Shown piece by piece: positions 1 through 7,951 of a stretch of DNA of 15,256 nucleotides (position 1 is the first letter of the stretch; the number at the start of each line of letters is the position of its first letter). A program made the translations under genes and the position numbers. The notes beneath the pieces were generated by a model. It was not told where the DNA came from and did no database searches. It saw only the letters and a list, made by a program, of their open reading frames with translations. The DNA is from an uncultured Clostridium sp. (GTDB lineage: Bacteria; Bacillota; Clostridia; TANB77; CAG-508): assembly GCA_947057505.1 (NCBI GenBank), contig CAMSEM010000025.1, positions 1-15,256 of the forward strand, in the 5' to 3' direction.

Positions 1-69
1 GAAAAATTGGAATTATTAAATGAAAAAAGTTCTGTTGCAGAAATTCAAAAATATAAAAAGTTATGTTAA
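1..69 (+). CDS. 3' end of an unidentified gene (partial)
   Basis: The first frame is open from the window edge to a TAA stop at 67-69 and encodes 22 residues, a lysine- and glutamate-rich, helix-like tail ending KKLC. The start and all recognisable domains lie outside the window, so no function can be given. It is called a gene tail because the frame is open from the edge, the codon use matches the flanking genes, and the next element (a structured RNA with a terminator) begins shortly after it. It could also be a chance open frame. Confidence 0.4.
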   Translation, partial: EKLELLNEKSSVAEIQKYKKLC

Positions 70-83
70 ATTAAAAATAATAG

Positions 84-254
84 TTAGGGCGAAAGATCTC
101 AAAAGAGAGTATACATATCTTTGTACCTATTGCTATAACTGATTTTGAAACGGATAATAGAGTGCTTTTGTGCAAGAGATTTTTCGCATACGTCCTTCGC
201 TAAGGTACCAATTTATAACAACTTGCGAGCTATAAGTTTGTAGGTTGTTTTTTT
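84..254 (+). ncRNA. Candidate structured small RNA (6S-like rod) ending in a terminator
   Basis: Bases 89-100 pair with 176-187 over 12 pairs (one G-U), closing a domain. Inside it, 123-131 pairs with 156-165 over 9 pairs with a one-base bulge. Between the two stems lies a large asymmetric internal loop (101-122 opposite 166-175). A second partner for the closing strand exists: TTAG plus CGAA at 84-93 can pair with TTCGCTAA at 196-203, so two folds are possible. The domain is followed at once by a terminator (217-254), and the next gene has its own promoter after that, which argues for a free-standing RNA of about 170 bases rather than a leader. Closing stem, central bubble and terminal stem resemble the 6S RNA plan, but no conserved 6S sequence was recognised. 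A riboswitch-like leader is the alternative. Confidence 0.4.
217..254 (+). terminator. Rho-independent terminator of the candidate small RNA
   Basis: Bases 217-230 pair with 236-249 over 14 uninterrupted pairs (several G-U) with a five-base loop TATAA, followed directly by a run of T (247-254). Confidence 0.75.
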
Positions 255-278
255 ATATGCGAAAAAGAATGCAAAATG

Positions 279-307
279 TTGAAAGCTGTAAATTTATGTG
301 ATATAAT
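279..307 (+). promoter_or_regulatory. Sigma-A promoter of thyX
   Basis: TTGAAA at 279-284 and a perfect TATAAT at 302-307 are separated by 17 bases. It lies downstream of the terminator at 217-254 and about 70 bases before the thyX start, so thyX is transcribed separately from what precedes it. Confidence 0.75.
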
Positions 308-384
308 GTGCCATAGTTATCCTAGTTTGTACAGCTATAATTGTAACTACAATGGAATTTTACAACAGAAAGGGGAATAGCATC

Positions 385-1530
385 ATGAAAATTAAAGTAA
401 TTGGATCAACAAAAGTAGGTTATGTCTTACCAAAAGAAGAGGCAGTAGACTTTTCTGGAAAGTCAGCAGGTATTTGCTACTTACCAGACTCAGTTGAAAC
501 CTTATTTTCAGAACCAGCTGAAAAAACAAAAAGGAGGGCAAGTGGCAACATTAAATCTGGGCATCACAGTGTATTTGGTCATCCAACCTACAATTTATGT
601 TTTGAAGGAATTCCTAAAATACTTGCTATGATTTTAAACAATGAAAAGATATATAACACATCTGAAAAATCTGCAAGATATACTCATATGGAACCATCTC
701 CTCAAGAAAAAGAATTGTATGAAAAATGGATAAAAATATACAATGAGCAAATACTTCAAAAATATCCAGAATTTGATGAGAAAAGAGCACTAAAACTTGC
801 TCAAGAAAATGCCAGATATCTTATTAGTGTATTTACGCCTGCAACAGTAATGGAATACACTGTTAATTTTGGACAGTTAAATTACATTATGAATTGGGCA
901 AAAGATTACATTGAAAAAGATGCAACAGATGCATTTTCTTTAAAACTAAAAGAAGTTTTTAAAGAATTTTTGCAAGCAATGCCAGACCTAGAAGTAGAAG
1001 GATTAGACTCCAGAACTAAAAATCGTACCTTTTCTTTATTTGCTCAAAGAAAAGTAAGAAATGAAGAATTTGGAGAAAATTATTCTACAACATACCTAGC
1101 AAGTTTTGCACAGTTGGCACAAGCACAAAGACATAGAACACTTTCCTATGAAAGTACATTACTAGACAAGGCACAGTACTATATTCCTCCTATCATTCGA
1201 AATACAGAACTAGAAAAGGAATGGCTTGAAGATATTTCATCGTTAGAGCAATTCTTTCCACAAGGAATGCTAGTACAAGTAAATGAAAGAGGAACCATTG
1301 AAAACTTTGTACTTAAGTGCACAGAACGTTTATGCGGTGCAGCTCAACTAGAAATAATGGTGCAAACACAAGAAATAATGGCAAAATATTTGGAAGCCAC
1401 CAAAGAAAAGCCAGAACTTTACAATTATTTGTTACCATACTCTAAAGGAGCACGTTGTACTTTTCCAGGCTGGAAATGTAATTCACCATGCATATTTGGT
1501 GGAAAAAATGCAATGAATAGAATTATTTAA
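385..1530 (+). CDS. thyX: FAD-dependent thymidylate synthase (ThyX family), long two-lobed form
   Basis: ThyX makes dTMP from dUMP using methylene-THF, FAD and NADPH. ATG at 385 is chosen because AAAGGGG lies 9 bases before it; the in-frame ATG at 352 has no ribosome site. The 381-residue product is well above the usual 220-260. It looks like two ThyX-like lobes. Lobe 1 carries SGHHSVFGHP and, at residues 86-99, a degenerate RHRx7SxRY in which NEK replaces RHR but S96-A-R98-Y99 is kept. Lobe 2 has an intact R249-H250-R251 but L259 where the serine should be, then the family-like AAQLEI. The C-terminus is cysteine-bearing (RCTFPGWKCNSPC). Each lobe thus keeps the half-motif the other lost. The family call is confident; activity as a thymidylate synthase is inferred. 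It is monocistronic, with its own promoter and terminator. Confidence 0.85.
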   Translation: MKIKVIGSTKVGYVLPKEEAVDFSGKSAGICYLPDSVETLFSEPAEKTKRRASGNIKSGHHSVFGHPTYNLCFEGIPKILAMILNNEKIYNTSEKSARYTHMEPSPQEKELYEKWIKIYNEQILQKYPEFDEKRALKLAQENARYLISVFTPATVMEYTVNFGQLNYIMNWAKDYIEKDATDAFSLKLKEVFKEFLQAMPDLEVEGLDSRTKNRTFSLFAQRKVRNEEFGENYSTTYLASFAQLAQAQRHRTLSYESTLLDKAQYYIPPIIRNTELEKEWLEDISSLEQFFPQGMLVQVNERGTIENFVLKCTERLCGAAQLEIMVQTQEIMAKYLEATKEKPELYNYLLPYSKGARCTFPGWKCNSPCIFGGKNAMNRII

Positions 1531-1532
1531 TG

Positions 1533-1575
1533 AAAAAACAAACTACTAATCTAAAGGGTTAGTAGTTTGTTTTTT
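1533..1575 (+). terminator. Terminator after thyX
   Basis: A-rich left arm 1533-1549 pairs with 1559-1575 (ACAAACTACTAA against TTAGTAGTTTGT) and ends in a T run. Confidence 0.85.
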
Positions 1576-1655
1576 ATGTTTGTTACTTACAAAAACTTGT
1601 AATATAGAATTATAACAATAATTACATTTATGTGACTAGAATTTTATCAGTTCAC

Positions 1656-1684
1656 TTGTTTTTAAGAGAAATTTATAGTATAGT
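1656..1684 (+). promoter_or_regulatory. Probable sigma-A promoter of the alpha/beta hydrolase gene
   Basis: TTGTTT at 1656-1661 and TATAGT at 1679-1684 with a 17-base spacer. Transcription would begin near 1691, which excludes the in-frame ATG at 1632 as start and supports the ATG at 1710. Confidence 0.55.
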
Positions 1685-1709
1685 GTTAACAAATAAAAAG
1701 AAGGGAGAT

Positions 1710-2669
1710 ATGTTAGTAACTTTTACTAACATAAAAGCAAAAATGCAAAAGATTGAAAGAAAATTAAAATCAAAATGCGATGGATTAGAACTAGGTATAA
1801 CAATTACACTTCCAGAAGAAGGGCAAATAGTAAAAGGCATTTTTCAAATTTCACATGGAATGGCAGAACATAGAAAAAGATACTTGCCATTTATGGAAGT
1901 TTTAAGTAATAATGGTTACATATGCATTATAAATGACCATAGAGGACATGGGCAAAGTATAAAAGAAGAACAAGATTTAGGCTATTTTTATGACAAAACA
2001 GCTAATTATATTATAGAAGATTTACATCAAGTAACAAAATATATAAAAAAAGAATATCCAGATTTACCAGTATACTTATTTGGCCATAGTATGGGGTCTT
2101 TAGTGGTAAGATCTTACTTAAAACAATATGACGATGAAATAGATAAATTAATTGTATGTGGTTCACCAAGTAACAATCAATTAGCAGGAATCGGGATTGC
2201 AATTTCTAAAATAATACAATTATTTAAAGGCGAGAAATATAGAAGTAAATTGATGCAAAAACTTACATTTTCTTCATATTCTAAAGAATTTAGAGAGGAA
2301 AAGAAACAACAAAACTGTTGGATTTCTGAAAGTAAACAAAACAAACAAGAATATAATAAAGATAAAAATTGTGGCTTTATATTTACTTTAAATGGATTTC
2401 AAAACTTATACAAATTAGTACAAAAAACATATAGCGAAAAAGGCTGGGAAAAGAAAAATTTAGAATTACCAATATTTTTTATAGCAGGAGATAAAGACCC
2501 AGTAATTGGTGGGATTGCAAAATGGATAGGAGCATATGAATTTTTACAAAACACTATTGGCTATGCCAATATATCACATAAATTATATAAAGATAAAAGG
2601 CATGAATTATTAAATGAAGACATTAAATACAAAGTATACCAAGATATTCTAAATTGGATAGAACAATAG
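1710..2669 (+). CDS. Alpha/beta hydrolase, monoacylglycerol lipase / Hydrolase_4 type
   Basis: The 319-residue product has the alpha/beta-hydrolase plan of the serine aminopeptidase S33 / Hydrolase_4 group. Seen in order: oxyanion-side motif QISHGMAEH, DHRGHG, the nucleophile elbow GHSMG with Ser127, the acid in GDKDP (Asp263) and the base in KRHE (His298), so the catalytic triad is complete. There is no signal peptide, so it is likely cytoplasmic; the substrate is probably a lysophospholipid, monoglyceride or other ester, which the sequence does not settle. Start: GGGAG sits only about 3 bases before ATG 1710, a short spacing, so ATG 1743 remains possible; the promoter at 1656-1684 rules out the longer frame from 1632. 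It stands alone and converges on the next gene. Confidence 0.85.
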   Translation: MLVTFTNIKAKMQKIERKLKSKCDGLELGITITLPEEGQIVKGIFQISHGMAEHRKRYLPFMEVLSNNGYICIINDHRGHGQSIKEEQDLGYFYDKTANYIIEDLHQVTKYIKKEYPDLPVYLFGHSMGSLVVRSYLKQYDDEIDKLIVCGSPSNNQLAGIGIAISKIIQLFKGEKYRSKLMQKLTFSSYSKEFREEKKQQNCWISESKQNKQEYNKDKNCGFIFTLNGFQNLYKLVQKTYSEKGWEKKNLELPIFFIAGDKDPVIGGIAKWIGAYEFLQNTIGYANISHKLYKDKRHELLNEDIKYKVYQDILNWIEQ

Positions 2670-2734
2670 CAAATGATAAGGAAAGAATTAAAAAAATGAG
2701 GATGTTGTTATTAGGAACATACCTAAATAAAATA

Positions 2735-2785
2735 GAAAAATAGGCTTAAGCATTATTACAAGGTATTTTGCTTAAGCCTATTTTC
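2735..2785. terminator. Bidirectional terminator between convergent genes
   Basis: Bases 2737-2752 pair perfectly with 2769-2784 (16 pairs; core TAGGCTTAAGCA), with A runs on the left and T runs on the right. It can therefore stop both the hydrolase gene (+) and the glycosyltransferase gene (-). Confidence 0.85.
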
Positions 2786-2798
2786 AAATTTTAAACTT

Positions 2799-3524
2799 TT
2801 ATTTTGTTTTTAGTTGTTTATTTTGTTCTGCAAGAACAATATCTGCTTGTTCTTGGGATAAGTAACCATTTTCTACCATTGTAGAAACTACTTTTCTTTG
2901 CCTATTTAAAGTAAGATTTAAATTGACCGTAGGAGCATAAACACTTGGTGCATTAGGAATACCAGCCATTTGTGTAGCTTCGTATAATGTCATATCCTTA
3001 GCAGGTTTATCTAAATATCCTTGACATGCCTCTTCAATACCATAATAGCCATCACCAAAATAAATAGTATTAATATATAATTCTAAAATTTCATCTTTCT
3101 TATAGTTTTTTTCTAAATCATAAGCCATAAATATTTCTGCAATTTTACGGTACATAGGGTTATTATCTTCTGCTATAAAATATAAATTCTTAGCAACTTG
3201 CTGAGTAATGGTACTACCACCTTCTAATAATTTACCATTACGAACATTAGTAATAATAGCTCGTCCAATTCCAATAATATCAATAGCACCATGATTATAA
3301 AAACGATGATCTTCTACTGAAACTACAGCATTTTTATAATCTATAGGCAAAGTATCTAATTTTACATAACTTGAATCTTCTTGCACTTTTTCAACTTTAT
3401 TAGAAAGACTAATAGTATTTAGTGCTTCTTGATACATACTATAACCTTGATAAAGAAAAAATCCAATAGCACATAAAATAACTAGCAAAATTAAAATTAA
3501 AAATCTTATTATCCATTTTTTCAT
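2799..3524 (-). CDS. mtgA: Monofunctional peptidoglycan glycosyltransferase (GT51)
   Basis: It polymerises lipid II into glycan strands on the outer face of the membrane. The 241-residue product has a short cytoplasmic N-terminus, one membrane helix (about residues 5-26), then a GT51 domain with all signature motifs: EDHRFYNHG (catalytic Glu71), GGSTITQQ (102-109), RKIAE (126-130, second Glu) and KDEILELYIN (143-152). No transpeptidase domain follows, so it is the monofunctional type rather than a class A penicillin-binding protein. ATG at 3524 is chosen because AGGAGAG lies 7 bases upstream; a TTG two codons earlier is less likely. It is transcribed alone, divergent from the MFS gene. The symbol is by analogy with the monofunctional family; the Bacillus-style name sgtB/mgt would fit as well. 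Confidence 0.9.
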   Translation of the reverse strand: MKKWIIRFLILILLVILCAIGFFLYQGYSMYQEALNTISLSNKVEKVQEDSSYVKLDTLPIDYKNAVVSVEDHRFYNHGAIDIIGIGRAIITNVRNGKLLEGGSTITQQVAKNLYFIAEDNNPMYRKIAEIFMAYDLEKNYKKDEILELYINTIYFGDGYYGIEEACQGYLDKPAKDMTLYEATQMAGIPNAPSVYAPTVNLNLTLNRQRKVVSTMVENGYLSQEQADIVLAEQNKQLKTK

Positions 3525-3669
3525 AAGCAACTCTCCTTATTTAATATAATTTTAAATTATACTTAAAATATTATAATCTTATCTTTAACTTATAATTATT
3601 ATATCGTCTTTTTAGTAAAAAAGCTATTAAAATTTTCTTAAAATTACCAAAAGATTATATGAAATCTAC

Positions 3670-3698
3670 TTGACAGTGCCAATAAATATAGATAAAAT
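3670..3698 (+). promoter_or_regulatory. Sigma-A promoter of the MFS transporter gene
   Basis: TTGACA at 3670-3675, 17-base spacer, TAAAAT at 3693-3698; the coding start follows 20 bases later. Confidence 0.75.
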
Positions 3699-3717
3699 AT
3701 CATAAAGGTGATTTAAA

Positions 3718-4989
3718 TTGGAAAGTACGAAAGAAGAAAAAAATAATATCCGTTTATATCCCATATACAAAATGCTTTCATGGGATTTATTATTCTATTA
3801 TTCTATTATTTTTTTATTTTTAACACAAATAAAAGGCATTAGCGCAGCTGATGTCTTATTAGGTGAGGCAGCTTACCCAATTTTTAAATTTATTTTATTA
3901 ATGCCACTTACTGCATTAATAACTAAAATAGGAAAAAGAAAAAGTTTAATCATAGCAAATGCAGTAAATGCATTTTCAATTTTAAGTTATATCATAGCAA
4001 AAGACTTTACCTATGTTTTAATAGGTCAGTTTTTATCGGCAATTGCTTTTAATATTAAAGGTGTTGCAGAAACCAATTTACTATATGATAACTTGCCTAA
4101 AAATGAAAAAAGGGGAGCTATGTTTTCTAAAATAGATGGAAAAGGACTTTCGTGGTATTATTATGCAGATGCAATAACTGCAATAACAGCAGGATTTTTA
4201 TATGTTATTAATGGCTATTTACCACTAATATTATGCTTTATATGTTGCATTATTTCTACCATTCTATCTTATAAATTTCAAAATACAGGAAAAGTAGAAA
4301 GTAAACAAAATATTAATATTAAAACATATATGAAAGACTTAAAACATTCTTTTAAATATATGTTACAATCTAATAGGTTAAAGTATTTGTTAGTATTTGG
4401 ATCCATTTTTTCAGGATTGTTATCAGTACTAGTTACCTTAAGAAGTGGTATATTAGAACAAATGGGCTTATCTGAACAGTATTTTGGAATTATATTTGCT
4501 ATATTAGGAATTATATCAGGAATTTCTGCTAAAAATCAAAATAAAATTCATAATCAATATAGAAATAAAACACTTGCTATTTTGTCGATACCAACTGTTA
4601 TTTCTTGCATTTTAGTAGGATTTTTTGCATTAGGAAACTTTCCATTTTCAATAACAATTACTTTAATATTAGTAATGTTTATAATACAAGCTATAGCAAG
4701 AGGACCTTTCTATACATTAATTAGAAGATATTTAAATAATTTTACAACATCTTCATTAAGAAACAAAATTACATCTTCTTATAATTTAATAGAAAGTATA
4801 ACAAGAGCAAGTATTGCACTTTTAGCATCTGGACTTTTGAAAATAACAACAGCCTCAAACAGTGTATTAGTAATTGGCTGTATAGCAACTATAGCAATTG
4901 TATTGCTATTAGACAAAATGAGAAATAGAGTAGGATTAAAACCAGAAAGTTATAAAAAGAATGAAATAGAATTTTTAGAACTAAAATAA
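3718..4989 (+). CDS. Major facilitator superfamily transporter
   Basis: This 423-residue, strongly hydrophobic protein alternates about 12 predicted membrane helices with short charged loops, the MFS size and pattern. A basic loop GKRKS follows the second helix, where the MFS loop-2/3 motif is expected, and a long charged linker near residues 195-220 divides two six-helix halves. No substrate-specific motif was recognised; drug or metabolite export is a guess only. The start is TTG at 3718: AAGGTG lies 7-8 bases upstream, the first in-frame ATG is 18 codons further in, and the promoter at 3670-3698 leaves only a short leader. It is monocistronic; the phosphorylase gene downstream has its own promoter. 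Confidence 0.85.
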   Translation: MESTKEEKNNIRLYPIYKMLSWDLLFYYSIIFLFLTQIKGISAADVLLGEAAYPIFKFILLMPLTALITKIGKRKSLIIANAVNAFSILSYIIAKDFTYVLIGQFLSAIAFNIKGVAETNLLYDNLPKNEKRGAMFSKIDGKGLSWYYYADAITAITAGFLYVINGYLPLILCFICCIISTILSYKFQNTGKVESKQNINIKTYMKDLKHSFKYMLQSNRLKYLLVFGSIFSGLLSVLVTLRSGILEQMGLSEQYFGIIFAILGIISGISAKNQNKIHNQYRNKTLAILSIPTVISCILVGFFALGNFPFSITITLILVMFIIQAIARGPFYTLIRRYLNNFTTSSLRNKITSSYNLIESITRASIALLASGLLKITTASNSVLVIGCIATIAIVLLLDKMRNRVGLKPESYKKNEIEFLELK

Positions 4990-5010
4990 TAAAAACTAAC
5001 AAAAAATGAA

Positions 5011-5039
5011 TTGACAAATCTTACAAGTTAATAGATAAT
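5011..5039 (+). promoter_or_regulatory. Sigma-A promoter of the alpha-glucan phosphorylase gene
   Basis: TTGACA at 5011-5016, 17-base spacer, GATAAT at 5034-5039, followed by an unstructured leader of about 60 bases and AAGGAGG at 5086-5092. Confidence 0.7.
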
Positions 5040-5102
5040 AGAACAAGAAAAAAGAGAAAACGAAAGAAATAAATGTAAAAGTACTAAGGAGGAATAATTA
5101 CA

Positions 5103-7667
5103 ATGTATGTATTTAATCGCATTACTGTAAACCCACAATTACCAAAAAGAATTGAAAAGTTAGCTGAAATTAGCTATAACCTATGGTGGTCTTGGAATAC
5201 AGAGTTTTTAAGATTGTTTAAAAAATTAGATATTGATTTATGGGAAAGAGTTGATAAAAATCCTGTTAAATTTTTAAAGATAGTTACTCAAGAAAAGCTA
5301 GAAGAAGCTGCTAATAATGCAGAATTTCTAAAAGAATATGATAAAATTATAGAAGATTTTGAAAACTATATGAAAAGTAAAAATACATGGTTTGCTAAAA
5401 AATATCCTAATAACAAAAATAATTCGATTGCTTATTTTTCAGCAGAATATGGTTTAGACCAAGTACTACCAATTTATTCTGGAGGGCTTGGAATTTTATC
5501 TGGTGACCACTTAAAATCTGCAAGTGATTTAGGAGTTCCTTTAGTTGCAGTAGGTTTGCTATATAAAAACGGATATTTTCACCAAAAAATAAATGGTTAT
5601 GGCATACAAGAAACAGAATATTATGACATTGAAGTAGATAAAATGCCATTAAAAAAAGTAAAAGACTATGATGGAAAAGATATTATAGTTGCATTAAGAC
5701 TTCCAAAAAGAAAATTATATTTAAAAGCATGGAAAGTAAATGTAGGTAGAGTAGAATTATATTTATTAGACTCAGATATAGAAGAAAACCCTGAGGAATA
5801 TCGTGAAATTACAAAAACACTATATGGTGGAGATCAAGAAATGCGCATTAGGCAAGAAATAGTTCTTGGTCAAGGTGGAGTAGCATTACTAAAAGCATTA
5901 GGGCTAAATCCAACTGTATACCATATGAATGAAGGACATTCTTCTTTCCTAATTTTAGAGCTAATTTATAGCTTAATGAAAGAAAAGAAAATTTCTTTTG
6001 GACTAGCTAGAGATATTGTGTCAGCTAAAACTGTATTTACAACACATACACCAGTTCCAGCAGGAAATGATATTTTTCCACTAAGCTTAGTAGAGGAATA
6101 CTTTAAAGACTTTTGGGATAAGTTGGGGATTACAAAACAAGAATTCTTACAAATGGGTATGAAACCAGAAGCACCACTAGATAATGGTTTTAACATGGGA
6201 ATTTTAGCTTTAAAAGTAGCAGGAAAGAAAAATGGTGTTAGCAAACTTCATGGAGCTGTTTCAAGAGAATTATTTGGAGAAGTATGGCCAGAAATAGCTG
6301 CAAATGAATCACCTATTACTTATGTTACAAATGGAATTCATACTTGCTCATGGCTTGCACCAAATTTAAAGAAATTATATAATAAATATTTAATTCCATA
6401 TTGGCAAGACAAAATTTATGATGATGAAGTATGGAAAAAAATTGTAGAAATTCCAAATAAAGAACTATGGAATGCACATCAACAAAGAAAAGAAAAAATG
6501 CTAGATATGGTAAAAGCAAACACAATTGAACGTTTAAGAAGAAGTGGATATCCATACCATGAAATTATGCAAATGGTATCTAATTTAGATCCTAATGTTT
6601 TAACAATTGGTTTTGCTAGAAGGTTTGCAACCTATAAAAGGGCAACCCTAATTTTTAAAGACCTAGAAAGAATAACTCAAATCTTTAATAATCAAAATAA
6701 AAAGGTACAAATTATATTTGCAGGAAAAGCACATCCAGCAGATAAAGAAGGACAAGATTTAATTAAATATATTCATGAGATTTCTATGAAACCACAATTT
6801 AAAGGCAAAGTATTCATATTAGAAAACTATAATATAGCTATGTCAAGGTATTTAATTAGTGGTGTAGATATATGGCTTAACACTCCAAGAAGACCTATGG
6901 AAGCATCAGGTACAAGTGGACAAAAAGCATCTGTCAATGGTGTTATTAACTTTAGTATATTAGATGGCTGGTGGGCAGAAGGTTATAACAGCAAAAATGG
7001 GTGGATGATAGGAACAAATAATGAATATCCAGACTATGAAGCCCAAGATAGAGCAGATAGCCAAAGCATTTATGATACATTAGAAAATAAAATAATTCCA
7101 ATGTATTATGAAAAAGCAGAAGATGGAATTTCTACTAAGTGGATGCAATATATGAAAGAATCTATATTATCTACTGGTGGAAAATATAGTACCTCTAGAA
7201 TGCTTACTGACTATGTTGATAAACTATATATGCCATTATGCAATTTATATAATCAAAATTATATAGACTTAGAAAAAGTAGGAGAGTTTAGTAAATGGAA
7301 AGAAAGTCTATATAATAGTTGGGATAAAATAGAAATTACACAACAAAACAACTTAGATAATATTACAATGGATGCAGGCAATAATATAGAAGTAAAATGT
7401 AAAGTAAAATTACCAAATATTAAACAAGAAAACATAGAAGCACAAGTATATTATGGAAGAATTAATGAAAATGGTATGGTAGATGATATTACTATTATTC
7501 CAATGGAGCTAGAAGAACAGGATGAAGAAAATAGAGTTTATACCTATAAAGCAAAAGTAAATTTAGTAAATGGTGGTAACTATGGGTATACCTTTAGAGT
7601 AATGCCAAAACATGAAATGCTATTAGATAAAGAAAACTTAAATTTAATCAAATGGATTACAAAATAA
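5103..7667 (+). CDS. glgP: Alpha-glucan phosphorylase (GT35, DUF3417-containing bacterial type)
   Basis: It releases glucose-1-phosphate from glycogen or maltodextrin using phosphate and pyridoxal phosphate in the cytoplasm. The N-terminal stretch (IEKLAEISYNLWWSWN, about residues 17-32) is typical of the DUF3417-type phosphorylases. The core then shows FSAEYGLDQVLPIYSGGLG, MNEGHSSFL, TTHTPVPAGND, VTNGIHT and GFARRFATYKRA, ending with the cofactor site EASGTSGQK, whose Lys608 should bind PLP. The last roughly 120 residues form a beta-rich tail (about 720-854) common in this type. The length of 854 is normal and no motif is broken. AAGGAGG 10 bases before the ATG fixes the start. No other glycogen genes are adjacent; pyruvate kinase follows as a separate unit. 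Confidence 0.93.
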   Translation: MYVFNRITVNPQLPKRIEKLAEISYNLWWSWNTEFLRLFKKLDIDLWERVDKNPVKFLKIVTQEKLEEAANNAEFLKEYDKIIEDFENYMKSKNTWFAKKYPNNKNNSIAYFSAEYGLDQVLPIYSGGLGILSGDHLKSASDLGVPLVAVGLLYKNGYFHQKINGYGIQETEYYDIEVDKMPLKKVKDYDGKDIIVALRLPKRKLYLKAWKVNVGRVELYLLDSDIEENPEEYREITKTLYGGDQEMRIRQEIVLGQGGVALLKALGLNPTVYHMNEGHSSFLILELIYSLMKEKKISFGLARDIVSAKTVFTTHTPVPAGNDIFPLSLVEEYFKDFWDKLGITKQEFLQMGMKPEAPLDNGFNMGILALKVAGKKNGVSKLHGAVSRELFGEVWPEIAANESPITYVTNGIHTCSWLAPNLKKLYNKYLIPYWQDKIYDDEVWKKIVEIPNKELWNAHQQRKEKMLDMVKANTIERLRRSGYPYHEIMQMVSNLDPNVLTIGFARRFATYKRATLIFKDLERITQIFNNQNKKVQIIFAGKAHPADKEGQDLIKYIHEISMKPQFKGKVFILENYNIAMSRYLISGVDIWLNTPRRPMEASGTSGQKASVNGVINFSILDGWWAEGYNSKNGWMIGTNNEYPDYEAQDRADSQSIYDTLENKIIPMYYEKAEDGISTKWMQYMKESILSTGGKYSTSRMLTDYVDKLYMPLCNLYNQNYIDLEKVGEFSKWKESLYNSWDKIEITQQNNLDNITMDAGNNIEVKCKVKLPNIKQENIEAQVYYGRINENGMVDDITIIPMELEEQDEENRVYTYKAKVNLVNGGNYGYTFRVMPKHEMLLDKENLNLIKWITK

Positions 7668-7720
7668 AAAACTCACTGATAATTGTAATTTAAAAGTTAC
7701 TATTATCGGTGTTTTTTATT
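7668..7720 (+). terminator. Terminator after glgP
   Basis: CACTGATAAT at 7674-7683 pairs with ATTATCGGTG at 7702-7711 (one G-U); the stem is followed by T6 at 7712-7717. Confidence 0.8.
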
Positions 7721-7766
7721 GTACACGGAAAAAGTGCTAGATTTTTCTGTGTACAACAAGGTTAGG
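7719..7766. repeat. Intergenic palindrome, copy A, with conserved tail
   Basis: Bases 7719-7733 pair with 7742-7756 over 15 pairs (one G-U) around an 8-base loop. The sequence TAGATTTTTC and the tail ACAACAAGGTTAG are shared with copy B at 9867-9912, while the outer arms differ in sequence but stay complementary. It sits immediately after the glgP terminator and before the pyk promoter. There is no T run, so it is not an ordinary terminator. Confidence 0.6.
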
Positions 7767-7777
7767 TTATCTTGGGC

Positions 7778-7849
7778 TGTGCAGTTTTAGAAGCAAGCTT
7801 GCACAAGTATGTATCGAAAGATTTGCTTTTGCTAATGCACACTTTTTTT
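7778..7849 (+). other. Structured intergenic segment ending in a T run
   Basis: Outer arms TGTGCA (7778-7783) and TGCACA (7836-7841) pair; inside them TAG/CTA and AAGCAA (7791-7796) with TTGCTT (7823-7828) pair in register. Seven T bases follow at 7843-7849. The inner part contains AAGCAAGCTT, also present at 9452-9461. It could be a small RNA whose 5' part includes palindrome copy A, or a read-through terminator before the pyk promoter. No promoter was recognised for it. Confidence 0.35.
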
Positions 7850-7865
7850 ATGGAGTTAAAAACTA

Positions 7866-7888
7866 GAAAACTAAAATTTTTAGTTTTC
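7866..7888. repeat. Perfect hairpin just upstream of the pyk promoter
   Basis: GAAAACTAAA at 7866-7875 pairs with TTTAGTTTTC at 7879-7888 around a three-base loop, ending 8 bases before the -35 box of pyk. It may be an operator-like dyad or a weak terminator insulating pyk. Confidence 0.45.
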
Positions 7889-7895
7889 AACTTGC

Positions 7896-7924
7896 TTGAC
7901 TTTATGCATAAAATATTGTATTCT
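7896..7924 (+). promoter_or_regulatory. Sigma-A promoter of pyk
   Basis: TTGACT at 7896-7901, 17-base spacer, TATTCT at 7919-7924; the leader is about 20 bases and contains AGAGGAGGT at 7938-7945. Confidence 0.75.
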
Positions 7925-7951
7925 TATAAATGTGTTTAGAGGAGGTAGATT

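Noticed and set aside
84..216. T-box or tetrahydrofolate riboswitch controlling thyX
   Set aside because: No T-box sequence or folate-riboswitch core was found, and thyX has its own promoter beyond the terminator.
352..384. Longer thyX start with 11 extra residues
   Set aside because: There is no ribosome binding site before 352, whereas AAAGGGG is well placed for ATG 385 and the family start fits MKIKVIG.
1632..1709. Longer start for the alpha/beta hydrolase
   Set aside because: A good promoter (1656-1684) lies inside the extension, and the extra residues do not resemble the family.
5407..6555. Several minus-strand open frames within glgP
   Set aside because: They lack ribosome sites and known motifs, and the plus strand encodes an intact phosphorylase there.
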